A stretch of DNA of 64,000 nucleotides from assembly GCA_036380435.1 (NCBI GenBank), contig DASVES010000154.1, positions 1 through 64,000 on the forward strand, in the 5' to 3' direction. Below are positions 37,795 through 47,970 of this stretch, piece by piece. Made by a program: the position numbers and the translations under genes. Below the pieces are notes generated by a model that made no database searches, had not been told where the DNA came from, and saw nothing but the letters and a program-made list of their open reading frames with translations. The stretch's first letter is position 1; the number at the start of each line of letters is the position of its first letter. The DNA comes from DASQDT01 sp036380435 (GTDB lineage: Bacteria > Acidobacteriota > Blastocatellia > Pyrinomonadales > Pyrinomonadaceae).

Positions 37795-38961
37795 ATGCGG
37801 GAAGTTGAAAGTGAAGAAGGGCAGGAGACGTTGGCGCGTTCAATCTCGCGGCGCGGGTTCCTCGCGGTGCCCGTGGGTCTCTACCTCGCGGGCCATGCGG
37901 CGCGCGCGCAGGAGTTCACGGGCGGCGACAGTTGGCCGCAGTTTCGGGGCAACCCGGCGCTGACCGGCTTTACGCGCTCCGGTCTCTCGGACACGTTGCG
38001 CGTGCTGTGGACTTACGAGGCGGGCGAGTCGGTCGAGTCATCGGCGGCGATTGTGGGCGGCACGGTCTACGTCGGCTCGCAGAAGGGGGAGCTGGTGGCG
38101 CTCGATTTGGGAAGCGGGCGCGAGCGTTGGAAGTACGGGGCCGGGTCGCCGATAGGCGAGTCGTCGCCGGCGGTCGTCGGCGGCACGGTCTACGTCGGCG
38201 ACCTCGGCGGCACAGTCCACGCCGTCTCGGCGCGCGACGGGAAGCGCGTGTGGGTTTTCAAGACGGGGAGCGAGGTGAAGTCGTCGCCGGTCGTAAGCGC
38301 CGGCAAGGTGCTCGTCGGCTCTTACGATCAGCACTTGTACGCCCTCGCGGCGCGCGGCGGAAACGTCCTCTGGAAGATGAAGACGGACGGCGCCGTCCAT
38401 TGCACGGCGTCGGTCGTGGGCGGCGTCGCTTACATCTCGGGTTGCGATGAGCGTCTGAGGGCCGTGCGCGTCGCCGACGGCCGACAGGTCTTCCAGCTCA
38501 ACTCGGGCGCATACACCGGCGCCTCGCCCGCCATCATGGCCGGCAACGCCTTCTACGGCACCTTCAACAACGACGTGCTCGGCATCAACCTCGTCGCCAA
38601 GCGCGTCGGCTGGCGCTACACGAACCCGGAGCGGCAGTTCCCGTTCTATTCCTCGGCGGCGGCCGTGGACGCGCGCGTCGTCGTCGGCGGGCGCGACAAG
38701 GCCGTCCATTGTCTCGACGCGCGCAACGGCGCTCGACTCTGGAGCTTCAACACGCAGGCGCGCGTCGATTCGTCGCCCGCGCTCGCCGCCGGGCGCGTCT
38801 TCGTCGGCTCGAACGACGGACGCCTCTACGCGCTCGACTTCTTCTCCGGCGACAAGGCGCAGGAGTTCAACCTCGGCGGCCCCGTCTCGGCCTCGCCGGC
38901 CGTCGCCGCGGGCCGCGTCGTCGTCGGCACGCAGGACGGGCGCGTTTACTGTTTGGGATGA
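37795..38961 (+). CDS. Tat-exported PQQ-like beta-propeller protein 8
   Basis: 388 residues from ATG 37795 (GGGAGG four bases upstream). The frame is open to 37708, but that extension only translates the family D arm and adds LTAEAQRTQRGRR, which is not a real domain. The N-terminus SISRRGFLAVPVGLYLAG is a twin-arginine signal. The mature part opens SWPQFRGNPALTGFTRSG, followed by seven or eight short regular blades (ALDLGSGRERWKYGAG, AVSARDGKRVWVFKTG, ALAARGGNVLWKMKTD, CLDARNGARLWSFNTQ). It is the most BamB-like of the set. Tat export implies folding, or cofactor loading, before export. Confidence 0.87.
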   Translation: MREVESEEGQETLARSISRRGFLAVPVGLYLAGHAARAQEFTGGDSWPQFRGNPALTGFTRSGLSDTLRVLWTYEAGESVESSAAIVGGTVYVGSQKGELVALDLGSGRERWKYGAGSPIGESSPAVVGGTVYVGDLGGTVHAVSARDGKRVWVFKTGSEVKSSPVVSAGKVLVGSYDQHLYALAARGGNVLWKMKTDGAVHCTASVVGGVAYISGCDERLRAVRVADGRQVFQLNSGAYTGASPAIMAGNAFYGTFNNDVLGINLVAKRVGWRYTNPERQFPFYSSAAAVDARVVVGGRDKAVHCLDARNGARLWSFNTQARVDSSPALAAGRVFVGSNDGRLYALDFFSGDKAQEFNLGGPVSASPAVAAGRVVVGTQDGRVYCLG

Positions 38962-38984
38962 GTCAGTAAGCATTAAGCCTCAAC

Positions 38985-39198
38985 GAGCGCCGGAGGCGCG
39001 GAAGAATGTAGCCCACGGCGTCAGCCGTGGGTTTTAAGCGGCAACCAAAATCAAAGCCCCGGAGGGGCGAAAGAAGTGCAGCGCGCGTCTAACGGCGGTC
39101 GCAATTTCTTTCGCCCCTCCGGGGCTTCATTTCCTTTGCCGGGCCTGTCCCCACGGCTCGCGCCGTGGGCTACACTCTTCCGCCGCTTTCAGCGGCTC
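38985..39198. repeat. Mosaic palindromic element, family E, copy 3
   Basis: Outer left arm GAGCGCCGGAGGCGCGGAAG (38985), local hairpin CCCACGGCGTCAGCCGTGGG (39012-39031), inner arms AAAGCCCCGGAGGGGCGAAA (39053) and its complement (39105-39127), then CCACGGCTCGCGCCGTGG and a divergent right outer arm ending 39198. It occupies the gap between convergent genes. Confidence 0.88.
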
Positions 39199-39221
39199 GT
39201 CGTCTTCTTACTGCACATCAC

Positions 39222-39734
39222 TCACGCCTTCTTAACGAAGACGCGCTTGTTGTTGAAGGTGCCGCGCGGGGTCTCCTGGATGGTCTCGATGGAGATGGTG
39301 CCGTCGGGCCACGCCGTCCACTTGCGGGCGATGATGAGGGTCACGTCCTGCCCCTGCGGGTTCTTGGTCTGAATCTCCTCTTCGAGGAAGAAGCCCTTGC
39401 CGTTGGGGAGCCAGTTGCCTTTGCGCTTGCCCTTGGCGGGCGGCGCGTCGGGGCGCGGCGGCGGCGGGGTGAAATCGATCTCCTTGCCGTCGAGCACGAA
39501 CTCGTCCTTCTGTACGCGCTCGCCCTGCGCGTTGACGATCTTGACCTCTAAAGAGACCTTGTCGCCGTTGTGGACGACCGTCATCGTCTGCTTCATGTCG
39601 GGCGGGATACTGTGGCTTTGCTTCTGGTCGAGTTCCCATGTGCCGCTGAAGTTGGGCCGGGGGCCGAAGGCTTTCGCCGCGACCACCGCGGCGAGCAGGC
39701 AGGCGAGGGTAACGAGGGGGGTTCTTAGTCTCAT
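39222..39734 (-). CDS. Secreted hypothetical protein
   Basis: 170 residues from ATG 39734 (AGGAG upstream); the frame continues to 39809, but only by translating an arm of repeat C6 (TRSLPLAVL). The signal peptide is LVTLACLLAAVVAAKAFG. The mature part begins PNFSGTWELDQKQSHSIPPD. This is the opening of a lipocalin-like acidobacterial family in which FSGTW is followed by an extended beta-sheet. A proline-rich lysine loop (PPPPRPDAPPAKGKRKGN) interrupts it. The function is unknown. Confidence 0.7.
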   Translation of the reverse strand: MRLRTPLVTLACLLAAVVAAKAFGPRPNFSGTWELDQKQSHSIPPDMKQTMTVVHNGDKVSLEVKIVNAQGERVQKDEFVLDGKEIDFTPPPPRPDAPPAKGKRKGNWLPNGKGFFLEEEIQTKNPQGQDVTLIIARKWTAWPDGTISIETIQETPRGTFNNKRVFVKKA

Positions 39735-39772
39735 CGCTTTAATCTCCTGAATGACACCTGATTGTGGGAGCA

Positions 39773-39864
39773 ACAGTACCGCGAGCGGTAGCGAGCGGGT
39801 CTGACGCACGCGTGGCGAGCCTCTCAGTACAGCCGCACCCGCTCGCTACCGCTCGCGGTACTGT
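39773..39864. repeat. Family C element, copy 6
   Basis: Perfect 28 bp arms. The core contains GGCGAGCCTCTCAGTACAGC, related to the cores of copies 2 and 3. It lies between two leftward genes. Confidence 0.95.
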
Positions 39865-39886
39865 GGAAAACGGCCGCGGCGGGCAG

Positions 39887-40441
39887 CTACTTCTTCTGCA
39901 ACTCGGCGAGCGCCGCCAGCACCTCTTCGCTGTGGACGCTCGGCTTGACCTTGAGGAACACGCGCGCGATCTTGCCCTCGGGGTCGATGATGAAGGTGTT
40001 GCGCGCCGAGTAGTTGGCCCCGTTGTATTCCATCACCGAGCCGTAGGCGTTCGACACCTTCGCGTCGATGTCGGCGAGCAGCTTGAAGTTGAGGCCCTCC
40101 TTGGCGCAGAACTCCTTGTGCGAGTCGGCGGTGTCCACGCTGACGCCGAGGATGACGGCCTTCGCCTGCTCATACTTCTGTAGGTCGCGCTGGAAATTGC
40201 GCGCCTGCATGGTGCAGCCGGAGGTGAAGTCCTTCGGGTAGAAGTAGAGCACGACCCACTGGCCGCGGAAATCTTTGAGGGCCGCCTGCTTGTTCTCGTT
40301 CGTGGTGAGCTGGAAGTCGGGAGCCGCCGCGCCGACCGCGGGCGGATCCGTGGCTGCCGTGGCGATGGCCGACGCGGAGAGCGTCAGCGTGACGGTGGCG
40401 ATGGCGAGCAGTGTAAGAATGCGCGTTGTCAGCAGTTTCAT
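39887..40441 (-). CDS. Exported peroxiredoxin (BCP/AhpC-TSA type)
   Basis: 184 residues. The signal peptide is about residues 1-30. The thioredoxin fold has VVLYFYPKDFTSGCTMQARN with the peroxidatic cysteine at 76, and a second cysteine at 112 (HKEFCAKEGL) that could resolve it. Then LLADIDAKVSNAYGSV and NTFIIDPEGKIARVF. It reduces peroxides, here outside the cytoplasm, which is less common for this subfamily. It is encoded 28 bases after the symporter gene, in the same direction. Confidence 0.9.
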   Translation of the reverse strand: MKLLTTRILTLLAIATVTLTLSASAIATAATDPPAVGAAAPDFQLTTNENKQAALKDFRGQWVVLYFYPKDFTSGCTMQARNFQRDLQKYEQAKAVILGVSVDTADSHKEFCAKEGLNFKLLADIDAKVSNAYGSVMEYNGANYSARNTFIIDPEGKIARVFLKVKPSVHSEEVLAALAELQKK

Positions 40442-40469
40442 TGGGAATCCCTTTTGTCTTGTTTGTTGT

Positions 40470-42104
<1,635 letters not shown>

Positions 42105-42123
42105 CTAGAAGCTCCTATGAATA

Positions 42124-42192
42124 GGTGATAAGTGATAAGTGATAAGTGATAAGAAAGAATTTGTCTTCTCTTATCACTTATCACTTATCACC
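42124..42192. repeat. Heptamer inverted repeat, family B, copy 2
   Basis: Left arm: four GTGATAA units (42125-42152) then AAGAAAGAA. The right arm CTTATCACTTATCACTTATC begins at 42169. The right arm overlaps the end of the DUF3311 gene and supplies its last codons and stop. The inner edge AAGAAAGAA is identical to copy 1. Confidence 0.95.
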
Positions 42193-42404
42193 TTCCGTGC
42201 CACTTCTTCTTCGAGGTGGCCGGGCCAGGCGAAGGTCACGAGCAGCCACATCAGCCCGGCGCACGCCACCGAGAAGCACGCCTGATAGAAGAGGCCGATG
42301 GGCATGAAGCCGAAGACGAAGGGGCGCGCCTCTCTCCAGTTCCAGAAGTCCTGGTGCAGCACGTAGAGCACGGCGACGGCGATGACGAGCAGCAGTTTTC
42401 TCAT
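42174..42404 (-). CDS. DUF3311 small membrane protein
   Basis: 76 residues with two helices (LLLVIAVAVLYVLHQDFW and FGFMPIGLFYQACFSVACAG) and the family residues W-x-H/F and P-x-G-L-F. DUF3311 proteins accompany sodium:solute symporters, probably as an accessory subunit. The last residues VISDK and the stop codon are encoded by GTGATAA units of repeat B2. A close sigma-70-like promoter (42448-42476) lies upstream. Confidence 0.85.
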   Translation of the reverse strand: MRKLLLVIAVAVLYVLHQDFWNWREARPFVFGFMPIGLFYQACFSVACAGLMWLLVTFAWPGHLEEEVARKVISDK

Positions 42405-42447
42405 CGTTCTTTACAATGGCGGCGGGCGCCGCGGCGTTGGACGCGCT

Positions 42448-42476
42448 ATTATCATCGCAGACGCGAAAGCCGGCAA
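42448..42476 (-). promoter_or_regulatory. Promoter of the DUF3311-symporter unit
   Basis: On the minus strand TTGCCG (42476-42471), a 17-base spacer and GATAAT (42453-42448) lie about 45 bases upstream of the start codon at 42404. Confidence 0.5.
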
Positions 42477-42506
42477 CTTTTTTATTCGCCGTTTCGCCGG
42501 ATATGA

Positions 42507-42525
42507 TGTAAAAAGGTCGTAAAAA
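42507..42525 (-). promoter_or_regulatory. Paired TTTTTAC boxes, minus strand
   Basis: Minus-strand TTTTTACG and TTTTTACA with an 11-base period, matching the boxes at 5921 and 31312. AATAAA starts 20 bases downstream (42486-42481). It lies in the divergent gap between the symporter unit and the VWFA genes and could act on either. Confidence 0.5.
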
Positions 42526-42602
42526 TAGTGTCCTCGCCGGAACGACTTCCCCGGTTAACCACGAGGCCGCCGCCCCGACGAACGAAAGGGAGTGTGACCG
42601 CC

Positions 42603-43853
42603 GTGCGCCTGATACACAGAATCTTTCTCCTGCTGGCCGCGTTCGTCATGAGCGCCGTGAGTGCGTCGGCGCAGAAGACCACGCCGCCGTCTCAAACCGC
42701 GCCGCCTGCGTCGTCGTCGGCGGCCGCGACAACCCCGTCGGACGACGACGACGAAGTCGAGCGCGTGAGCGTCCACGTCGTCTCGGTGCCGGTGTCCGTG
42801 ACCGACCGCGACGGCCGCTTCGTCCCCGACCTCAAGGAGTCCGACTTCCGCGTCTCCGAGAACGGCCGCGACCAGAGCATCTCTTACTTCGCCTCCGTCG
42901 AGCAACCCTTCAGCGTCATGTTGCTCCTCGACACCAGCGGCTCGACCAGCATCCGCCTTCGGGACATCCAAACGGCCGCCGTCGAATTCATCAACCAGCT
43001 CCGCCCGCAAGACCGCGTGTTGCCCATCGCCTTCGACAACGACGCCGTGGCGCTCCTGCCCGGCTGGGCCAGCGACCGCGCCGTGCTCACACAGGCCATC
43101 CGCTCCGCGCGCACGGGGATGATCATGGAGGACAAGGATCGCGAGGTGAAGGTCGGCTCGGACGGCAAGAAGGTCGTCTTCCAGCACATCAACACGCGGC
43201 TCTACGACGCCTTCTACAAGTCGGCCGAAACGCTCCGACATATCAAGGGCCGCAAGGCTCTCATTCTCTTTACCGACGGCTACGACAATTCGAGTCGCCT
43301 CGCGACACGCGCGAGCACGCTGACGCTGGCCGAGGAATTGGACGCGCTCGTCTACGTCGTCCAGTTCACGCCCTACGGCAACTACGCGCCCAAAGAGCAG
43401 CCGGTGGCGGGTAACCTCGGGGGGCCGGTCGCGCGGCCAAGCACGGCGCCTTCAGTGAGCGAGATTCGGCAGTCGACCACGCAGATGACCGCGGCGGGAG
43501 TGTCGCCGGCCTCGCCGACGCGGGCCTCGCCCATCGGCGGCGGCAGCGCCAGCGTGCTGGGCGCAAGGACGACGAGACCGTCCGAGCAGCGTCACCCGAA
43601 GGCGCTGGAGGTCGAACGCTATCTCGAAGGGCTGGCCGAGAAAACGGGCGGACGCTTCTACGTCGCCGACGACATGAACAAGATCAAGCTGGCGTTCGCG
43701 GCCGTCGCCGACGAGCTGCGACGCATGTACAGCATCGGCTATCACCCGACGCCGCTCGCCAAACCCGGCGAGCGTCGCGAAGTGAAGATCAATGTCCGGC
43801 GCGAGCGCGTCGCCGTCCGCGCGCGGCGCGCCTACGTCTTCCGTCCACGCTGA
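42603..43853 (+). CDS. VWFA-related secreted protein (acidobacterial type) 1
   Basis: 416 residues from GTG 42603 (AGGGAG ten bases upstream). The signal peptide is LIHRIFLLLAAFVMSAVSAS. A Ser/Ala/Asp linker is followed by VSVPVSVTDRDGRFVPDLKE, a short domain typical of this family. The von Willebrand A domain has an intact MIDAS motif DTSGSTS (about residue 110), then VLPIAFDNDAVALLPGW and ALILFTDGYDNSS. The C-terminus has MYSIGYHPTPLAKPGERREV. Likely a periplasmic or surface metal-dependent adhesion/interaction protein. It is separated by 48 bases from its paralogue. Confidence 0.87.
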   Translation: MRLIHRIFLLLAAFVMSAVSASAQKTTPPSQTAPPASSSAAATTPSDDDDEVERVSVHVVSVPVSVTDRDGRFVPDLKESDFRVSENGRDQSISYFASVEQPFSVMLLLDTSGSTSIRLRDIQTAAVEFINQLRPQDRVLPIAFDNDAVALLPGWASDRAVLTQAIRSARTGMIMEDKDREVKVGSDGKKVVFQHINTRLYDAFYKSAETLRHIKGRKALILFTDGYDNSSRLATRASTLTLAEELDALVYVVQFTPYGNYAPKEQPVAGNLGGPVARPSTAPSVSEIRQSTTQMTAAGVSPASPTRASPIGGGSASVLGARTTRPSEQRHPKALEVERYLEGLAEKTGGRFYVADDMNKIKLAFAAVADELRRMYSIGYHPTPLAKPGERREVKINVRRERVAVRARRAYVFRPR

Positions 43854-43901
43854 GCGCGCCGTCTCAAAAACCTCGCAGTGAATCATTCATGGAGTTCGAT
43901 G

Positions 43902-46169
43902 ATGAAAACTAAAGCCTCGCTTGCGCCGACCCTCCTCTGTCTCAGCCTGCTCGCGCCGGCCTTCGCGCAACAGCCCGTCGCTAATCCGGCGAGCGCGCCG
44001 CGACAACAGCCGACCCAGCCGCGGCCGCAGCAGGACGATGACGACATCGTGCGGATCACGTCGAACCTCGTGCAGCTCGACGTGATCGTCACGGACAAAG
44101 ACGGCCGCCCCGTCACCGACCTGCGCCCCGAAGATTTCCAGATTTTCGAGGACGGCAAGGAACGCGAGATTACGAACTTCTCCTTTGTCTCGACCGAAGG
44201 CCCGTCGCCCGGCCAGCCCACGGAGGCGGGCGCTCCACAGCCGGCCCCACGCCGGACGGAAAAGGCACTGCCGCCCATGCCGAGCGCCCCGCTGCATAGG
44301 AGAGAGGTGCGGCGCACCATCGCGCTCGTCGTCGATAATCTGAGGATGAGCCACCTGAGCGCCACGTCGGCGCGCGAGGGGCTGCGGAAGTTCGTCAACG
44401 AGCAGATGCGGCCGGGCGACCTCGTCGGCATCTACACGACGCGCGGCGGCAGCGGCTCGCTCCAGCAGTTCACCTCCGACAAGACCCAGCTTCACCGGGC
44501 CATCGACCGCGTGCGCTGGTATCCGCCCCCCCTCGGCGGCGTGGGCGTGGACGTGTTCGAGCCTGCGCGGGACGACTCCACCTTCAAGCCGACCACGCCG
44601 GGCTCCGGCGGCACGCGCCTCGACGGCTTGGCCGTTGGCAAGGAGGAGTTCGGGGACGCGGAGACGCGGCAGAGGCGAGAGCGCATGGACGAGCGCAACC
44701 GCGACCTCGTCGCCTACGGCGCGCTCGGCACGCTGCGCTACATCATCCGCGGAATGCAGGAAGCGCCGGGGCGGAAGTCGGTCGTGCTGTTCTCCGACGG
44801 GATACCGCTCTTCTCACGCAATGACGGCGCGGCGTCGCGCTCGTTCGACGCCATGGATCGGGTCATCGAATCGGCCACCCGCGCCGCGGTCGTCATCTAC
44901 ACGGTGGACGCGCGCGGCGTTCACATCCCCGGCATGATCACCGCGGCCGACGACGTGCGCCCGAACGCCACCCAGAGTCTGGTTGAATCGCGTCTCGAAA
45001 AGGGAGCCCGCGCCGAGGACGGTTTGACCTACCTCCCGGCCAAGACGGGCGGCCTCTTCGTCCGCGGCACGAACAACATGGACCGCGCGCTCGAACGCGT
45101 GATGCGCGACCAAGGCGGTTTCTACCTGCTCGGCTACCGCCCCACGGAGCAGACCTTCAAGGGCGGAAGCAAAGCCTTTCGTGAGATCGACGTGAAGGTC
45201 AGACGCTCGGGCGTGAGCGTCCGCTCGCGCGGTGGGTTCATGGCCATCACGGACGAGGATGCGCGCCGCGAGACGCGCGGCAGCGACAAGGAGCTGTACG
45301 CCCTGCTTGCGTCGCCCGTCAACGCCGGCGGCGTTTACGTCCGCCTGACGGCGCGGGTCGTCGGCGACCCGCGCGGAGGTGGGTCGGCGGCCCGCATGCT
45401 CCTGCACGTGGACGGCAAAGACCTGACCTTCACCGACGCGCCCGAGGGCGGCGGCTATAAAAAACTCGTCCTCGACGTGGCGGCCGTCACGCTCGGCAAG
45501 GAGGGACAGATCATCGACGAGTTCAACCGCACGCACACCGTCCGCACGGGCGGCGAGCATCTCGACAACATCGTCCGCCACGGCCTGACCTACACGGCCG
45601 ACGTGCCCGTCAAAAAGCCCGGCACCTACCAACTCCGCATCGTCGTGCGCGATCAGGCGTCCCAGCGCGTCGGCTCGGCGAGCCAGCTCATCGACGTGCC
45701 CGACCTCAGTAAGCAGCGCCTCACGCTCTCAGGACTCACGCTGCGCGAGATCGTCGCCGGGGGCGCACAGCAGCAATCGCCGCCCGATTCGGCGCGGCCC
45801 ACGGCTGAGACGGCGATTGCGGCCGTCACCAGCCTCTCCGACCCTGCCGTCCGACGCTTCCGTCCCGGCGCCATCCTCGCCTACGGCTCACAGGTTTATC
45901 ACACGACGGCCGGCGGCGGGCCGGGCGGGACGCCGCGTCTGACGGCTCAGGTGAGCCTGTTTCACAACGGCCAGCCGGTCGTGAAGGGCGCGCCCACCGC
46001 GGTCGAGTTCGACCCGACGCGGCCCGGCTGGCTCGAGGGCGCGCTACGGCTCGTCCCGCAGGCGAAGCCGGGCGAGTACGTCCTTCAGGTCGTTGTCACC
46101 GACGAGTCGGTCAAGGACAAGGATCGGCGACAGACCGCGCAGTGGATCGACTTCGAGGTAATCAACTGA
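43902..46169 (+). CDS. VWFA-related secreted protein (acidobacterial type) 2
   Basis: 755 residues from ATG 43902 (GGAG seven bases upstream). Signal peptide LAPTLLCLSLLAPAFAQ, then a Pro/Gln linker. VQLDVIVTDKDGRPVTDLRP aligns with the first protein's VPVSVTDRDGRFVPDLKE. The vWA-like domain begins TIALVVDNLRMSHLSATSAR, so the D-x-S-x-S MIDAS motif is replaced, suggesting loss of metal-dependent binding. KSVVLFSDGIPLFSRNDG is conserved. A long C-terminal region (residues about 460-755) of beta-rich repeats follows. It probably works with protein 1. Confidence 0.85.
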   Translation: MKTKASLAPTLLCLSLLAPAFAQQPVANPASAPRQQPTQPRPQQDDDDIVRITSNLVQLDVIVTDKDGRPVTDLRPEDFQIFEDGKEREITNFSFVSTEGPSPGQPTEAGAPQPAPRRTEKALPPMPSAPLHRREVRRTIALVVDNLRMSHLSATSAREGLRKFVNEQMRPGDLVGIYTTRGGSGSLQQFTSDKTQLHRAIDRVRWYPPPLGGVGVDVFEPARDDSTFKPTTPGSGGTRLDGLAVGKEEFGDAETRQRRERMDERNRDLVAYGALGTLRYIIRGMQEAPGRKSVVLFSDGIPLFSRNDGAASRSFDAMDRVIESATRAAVVIYTVDARGVHIPGMITAADDVRPNATQSLVESRLEKGARAEDGLTYLPAKTGGLFVRGTNNMDRALERVMRDQGGFYLLGYRPTEQTFKGGSKAFREIDVKVRRSGVSVRSRGGFMAITDEDARRETRGSDKELYALLASPVNAGGVYVRLTARVVGDPRGGGSAARMLLHVDGKDLTFTDAPEGGGYKKLVLDVAAVTLGKEGQIIDEFNRTHTVRTGGEHLDNIVRHGLTYTADVPVKKPGTYQLRIVVRDQASQRVGSASQLIDVPDLSKQRLTLSGLTLREIVAGGAQQQSPPDSARPTAETAIAAVTSLSDPAVRRFRPGAILAYGSQVYHTTAGGGPGGTPRLTAQVSLFHNGQPVVKGAPTAVEFDPTRPGWLEGALRLVPQAKPGEYVLQVVVTDESVKDKDRRQTAQWIDFEVIN

Positions 46170-46186
46170 AGGCCAGAGGCCGGTGG

Positions 46187-46927
46187 ATGGACGATTACAC
46201 GAGCGACACATACGGCGAGCGCCACGCCGACATCTACGACGAGCGCCTGCCTGACTACGACGAGGCCGCCATCGAGATGCTCGTCGGGCTGGCGGGCGGC
46301 GGGCGTGCGCTGGAGCTTGGCGTCGGCACGGGCCGCGTCGCCCTGCCGCTCGCGGCCCGAGGCGTGGAAGTCAACGGCATCGACGCTTCACCCCGAATGG
46401 TCGAGAGGATGCGCGCCAAGCCCGGCGGCGAGGCCGTGCGCGTGACCTTCGGCGATTTCGCCGGGGTCGAAGCCGAAGGCGAGTTCGCGCTCGTCTACGT
46501 CGTCTTCAACACCATCTTCGCGCTGCTCACGCAGGACGAGCAGGTGCGCTGCTTCCGCAACGTCGCGCGCCGGCTCGCGCCCGGCGGCGTCTTCCTCATC
46601 GAAGCCTTCGTGCCCGACCCGACGTTTCACCCCGGCGGCCAGAGCGTCAAGGTCGGACAGATGACCAACGACTTGGTCGAACTCCACGTCACGCAACTCG
46701 ACGCGGCGACGCAGATGCTCGTGGGTCAGCAAATCCGTTTCGACGGCGCGGGCGCGCGACTCTACCCCGTACAACTCCGCTACGCGTGGCCCTCGGAGCT
46801 GGACTTGATGGCCCGGCTCGCCGGCCTCTCCCTGCGCCAACGCCATGCGGGCTGGCGCCGCGAGCCGTTCGACGCGCGGAGCACGAAACACGTCTCGGTC
46901 TACGCGCGCGAGGGTGACGCCGGATGA
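46187..46927 (+). CDS. Class I SAM-dependent methyltransferase
   Basis: 246 residues from ATG 46187. It opens DDYTSDTYGERHADIYDERL, motif I is ALELGVGTGRVALPLAARG, then VNGIDASPRMVERMRAK, ALVYVVFNTIFALLTQDEQ and GGVFLIEAFVPDPT, as in Methyltransf_25 proteins often found next to peptide-modification enzymes. The substrate is unknown. Its stop overlaps the next start as ATGA (46924-46927). Confidence 0.85.
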   Translation: MDDYTSDTYGERHADIYDERLPDYDEAAIEMLVGLAGGGRALELGVGTGRVALPLAARGVEVNGIDASPRMVERMRAKPGGEAVRVTFGDFAGVEAEGEFALVYVVFNTIFALLTQDEQVRCFRNVARRLAPGGVFLIEAFVPDPTFHPGGQSVKVGQMTNDLVELHVTQLDAATQMLVGQQIRFDGAGARLYPVQLRYAWPSELDLMARLAGLSLRQRHAGWRREPFDARSTKHVSVYAREGDAG

Positions 46928-47970
46928 GTCCCACGCGCGCGAAGGCGTCCAGAGGTGTGAACTCGAAATGGCACAGGCTGAGCGACGATGAGTTGCTCGA
47001 CATGCGTCTGTGCGATCTGCCCGTGAGCATCCGCAAGACGCCGCTCGAAGGGCGTATCGTGCGGCTCTACTCGGAATTGGCCGAGCGCGGCCTGCGCTTC
47101 CGCCCGCACATCTGGCTCTCGGAGGATTGGTTCTCGCCCGACGGCGTGCCCGGCTTCGCCATCCCGTTCTACCTCGCGCACCCGCGCCTCGTGAAGCTTG
47201 AGCGCGCGCAGATGCTCGAAGTCGAGGGCGGCGCCGAGAAGGAATGTCTCGCCATCATGCGCCACGAGGCGGGCCACGCCGTCTCGAACGCCTTCAACCT
47301 CCACCGCCGCCGCCGCTGGCGCGAGGCGTTCGGACGCTTCACCGCGCCCTACCCCGAGCACTACATGCCCGACCCTACCAGCCGCGGCTTCGTCCTCCAC
47401 CTCGGCGCATGGTACGCACAGGCCCACCCGGCCGAGGACTTCGCCGAGACCTTCGCCGTCTGGCTCGCGCCCGGCTCGCGCTGGCGCAAGCGTTACGTGA
47501 GTTGGCCGGCCATGAAGAAACTGCGTTACGTGGACGAGCTGATGCGCGAGATCGCGGGCGCTCGTCCGCCCAACAACAGCCGGCAGAAGGTCGAGCCTCT
47601 GGCCGAGATCAAAAAGACGCTGCGCGAGCACTACCGGCGCAAGCGCGGCCACTACTCCTTCAAGTGGCCCGCCTACTACGACCGCGACCTCAAACGAATC
47701 TTTTCGGACGACGAGGCCCACCGCGCTTCGGCCACGGCCGCCAGCCTCCTGCGCCGTCACCGTCGCGAGCTGGGGCGCCTCGTCGCCGACGTGACCGGCG
47801 TCCACAACTACGCCGTCGATCAGGTCCTGAAGAACATGATCGACCGCTGCAAGGAGCTGCGCCTGCGCGTCCCCCTACACGAGGAGAATGCCAAAGAGCG
47901 CGCTCTCATCATGCTCACCGCGCACACGATGAATATCGTGCACGCCGGCTATCACCGCGTCCCGCTATGA
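46924..47970 (+). CDS. Putative zinc-binding metallopeptidase
   Basis: 348 residues, no signal peptide. The gluzincin-like motif is MRHEAGHAVSNAF (His114, Glu115, His118), with Glu175 in PAEDFAETFAVWLAPGS as the probable third ligand, the layout of predicted zinc peptidases of the DUF-type family that pair with ATP-grasp genes. The C-terminal 140 residues are helical and basic, with further His residues. Start ATG overlaps the methyltransferase stop and its TGA overlaps the ligase start, so all three genes are translationally coupled. Confidence 0.8.
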   Translation: MSPTRAKASRGVNSKWHRLSDDELLDMRLCDLPVSIRKTPLEGRIVRLYSELAERGLRFRPHIWLSEDWFSPDGVPGFAIPFYLAHPRLVKLERAQMLEVEGGAEKECLAIMRHEAGHAVSNAFNLHRRRRWREAFGRFTAPYPEHYMPDPTSRGFVLHLGAWYAQAHPAEDFAETFAVWLAPGSRWRKRYVSWPAMKKLRYVDELMREIAGARPPNNSRQKVEPLAEIKKTLREHYRRKRGHYSFKWPAYYDRDLKRIFSDDEAHRASATAASLLRRHRRELGRLVADVTGVHNYAVDQVLKNMIDRCKELRLRVPLHEENAKERALIMLTAHTMNIVHAGYHRVPL

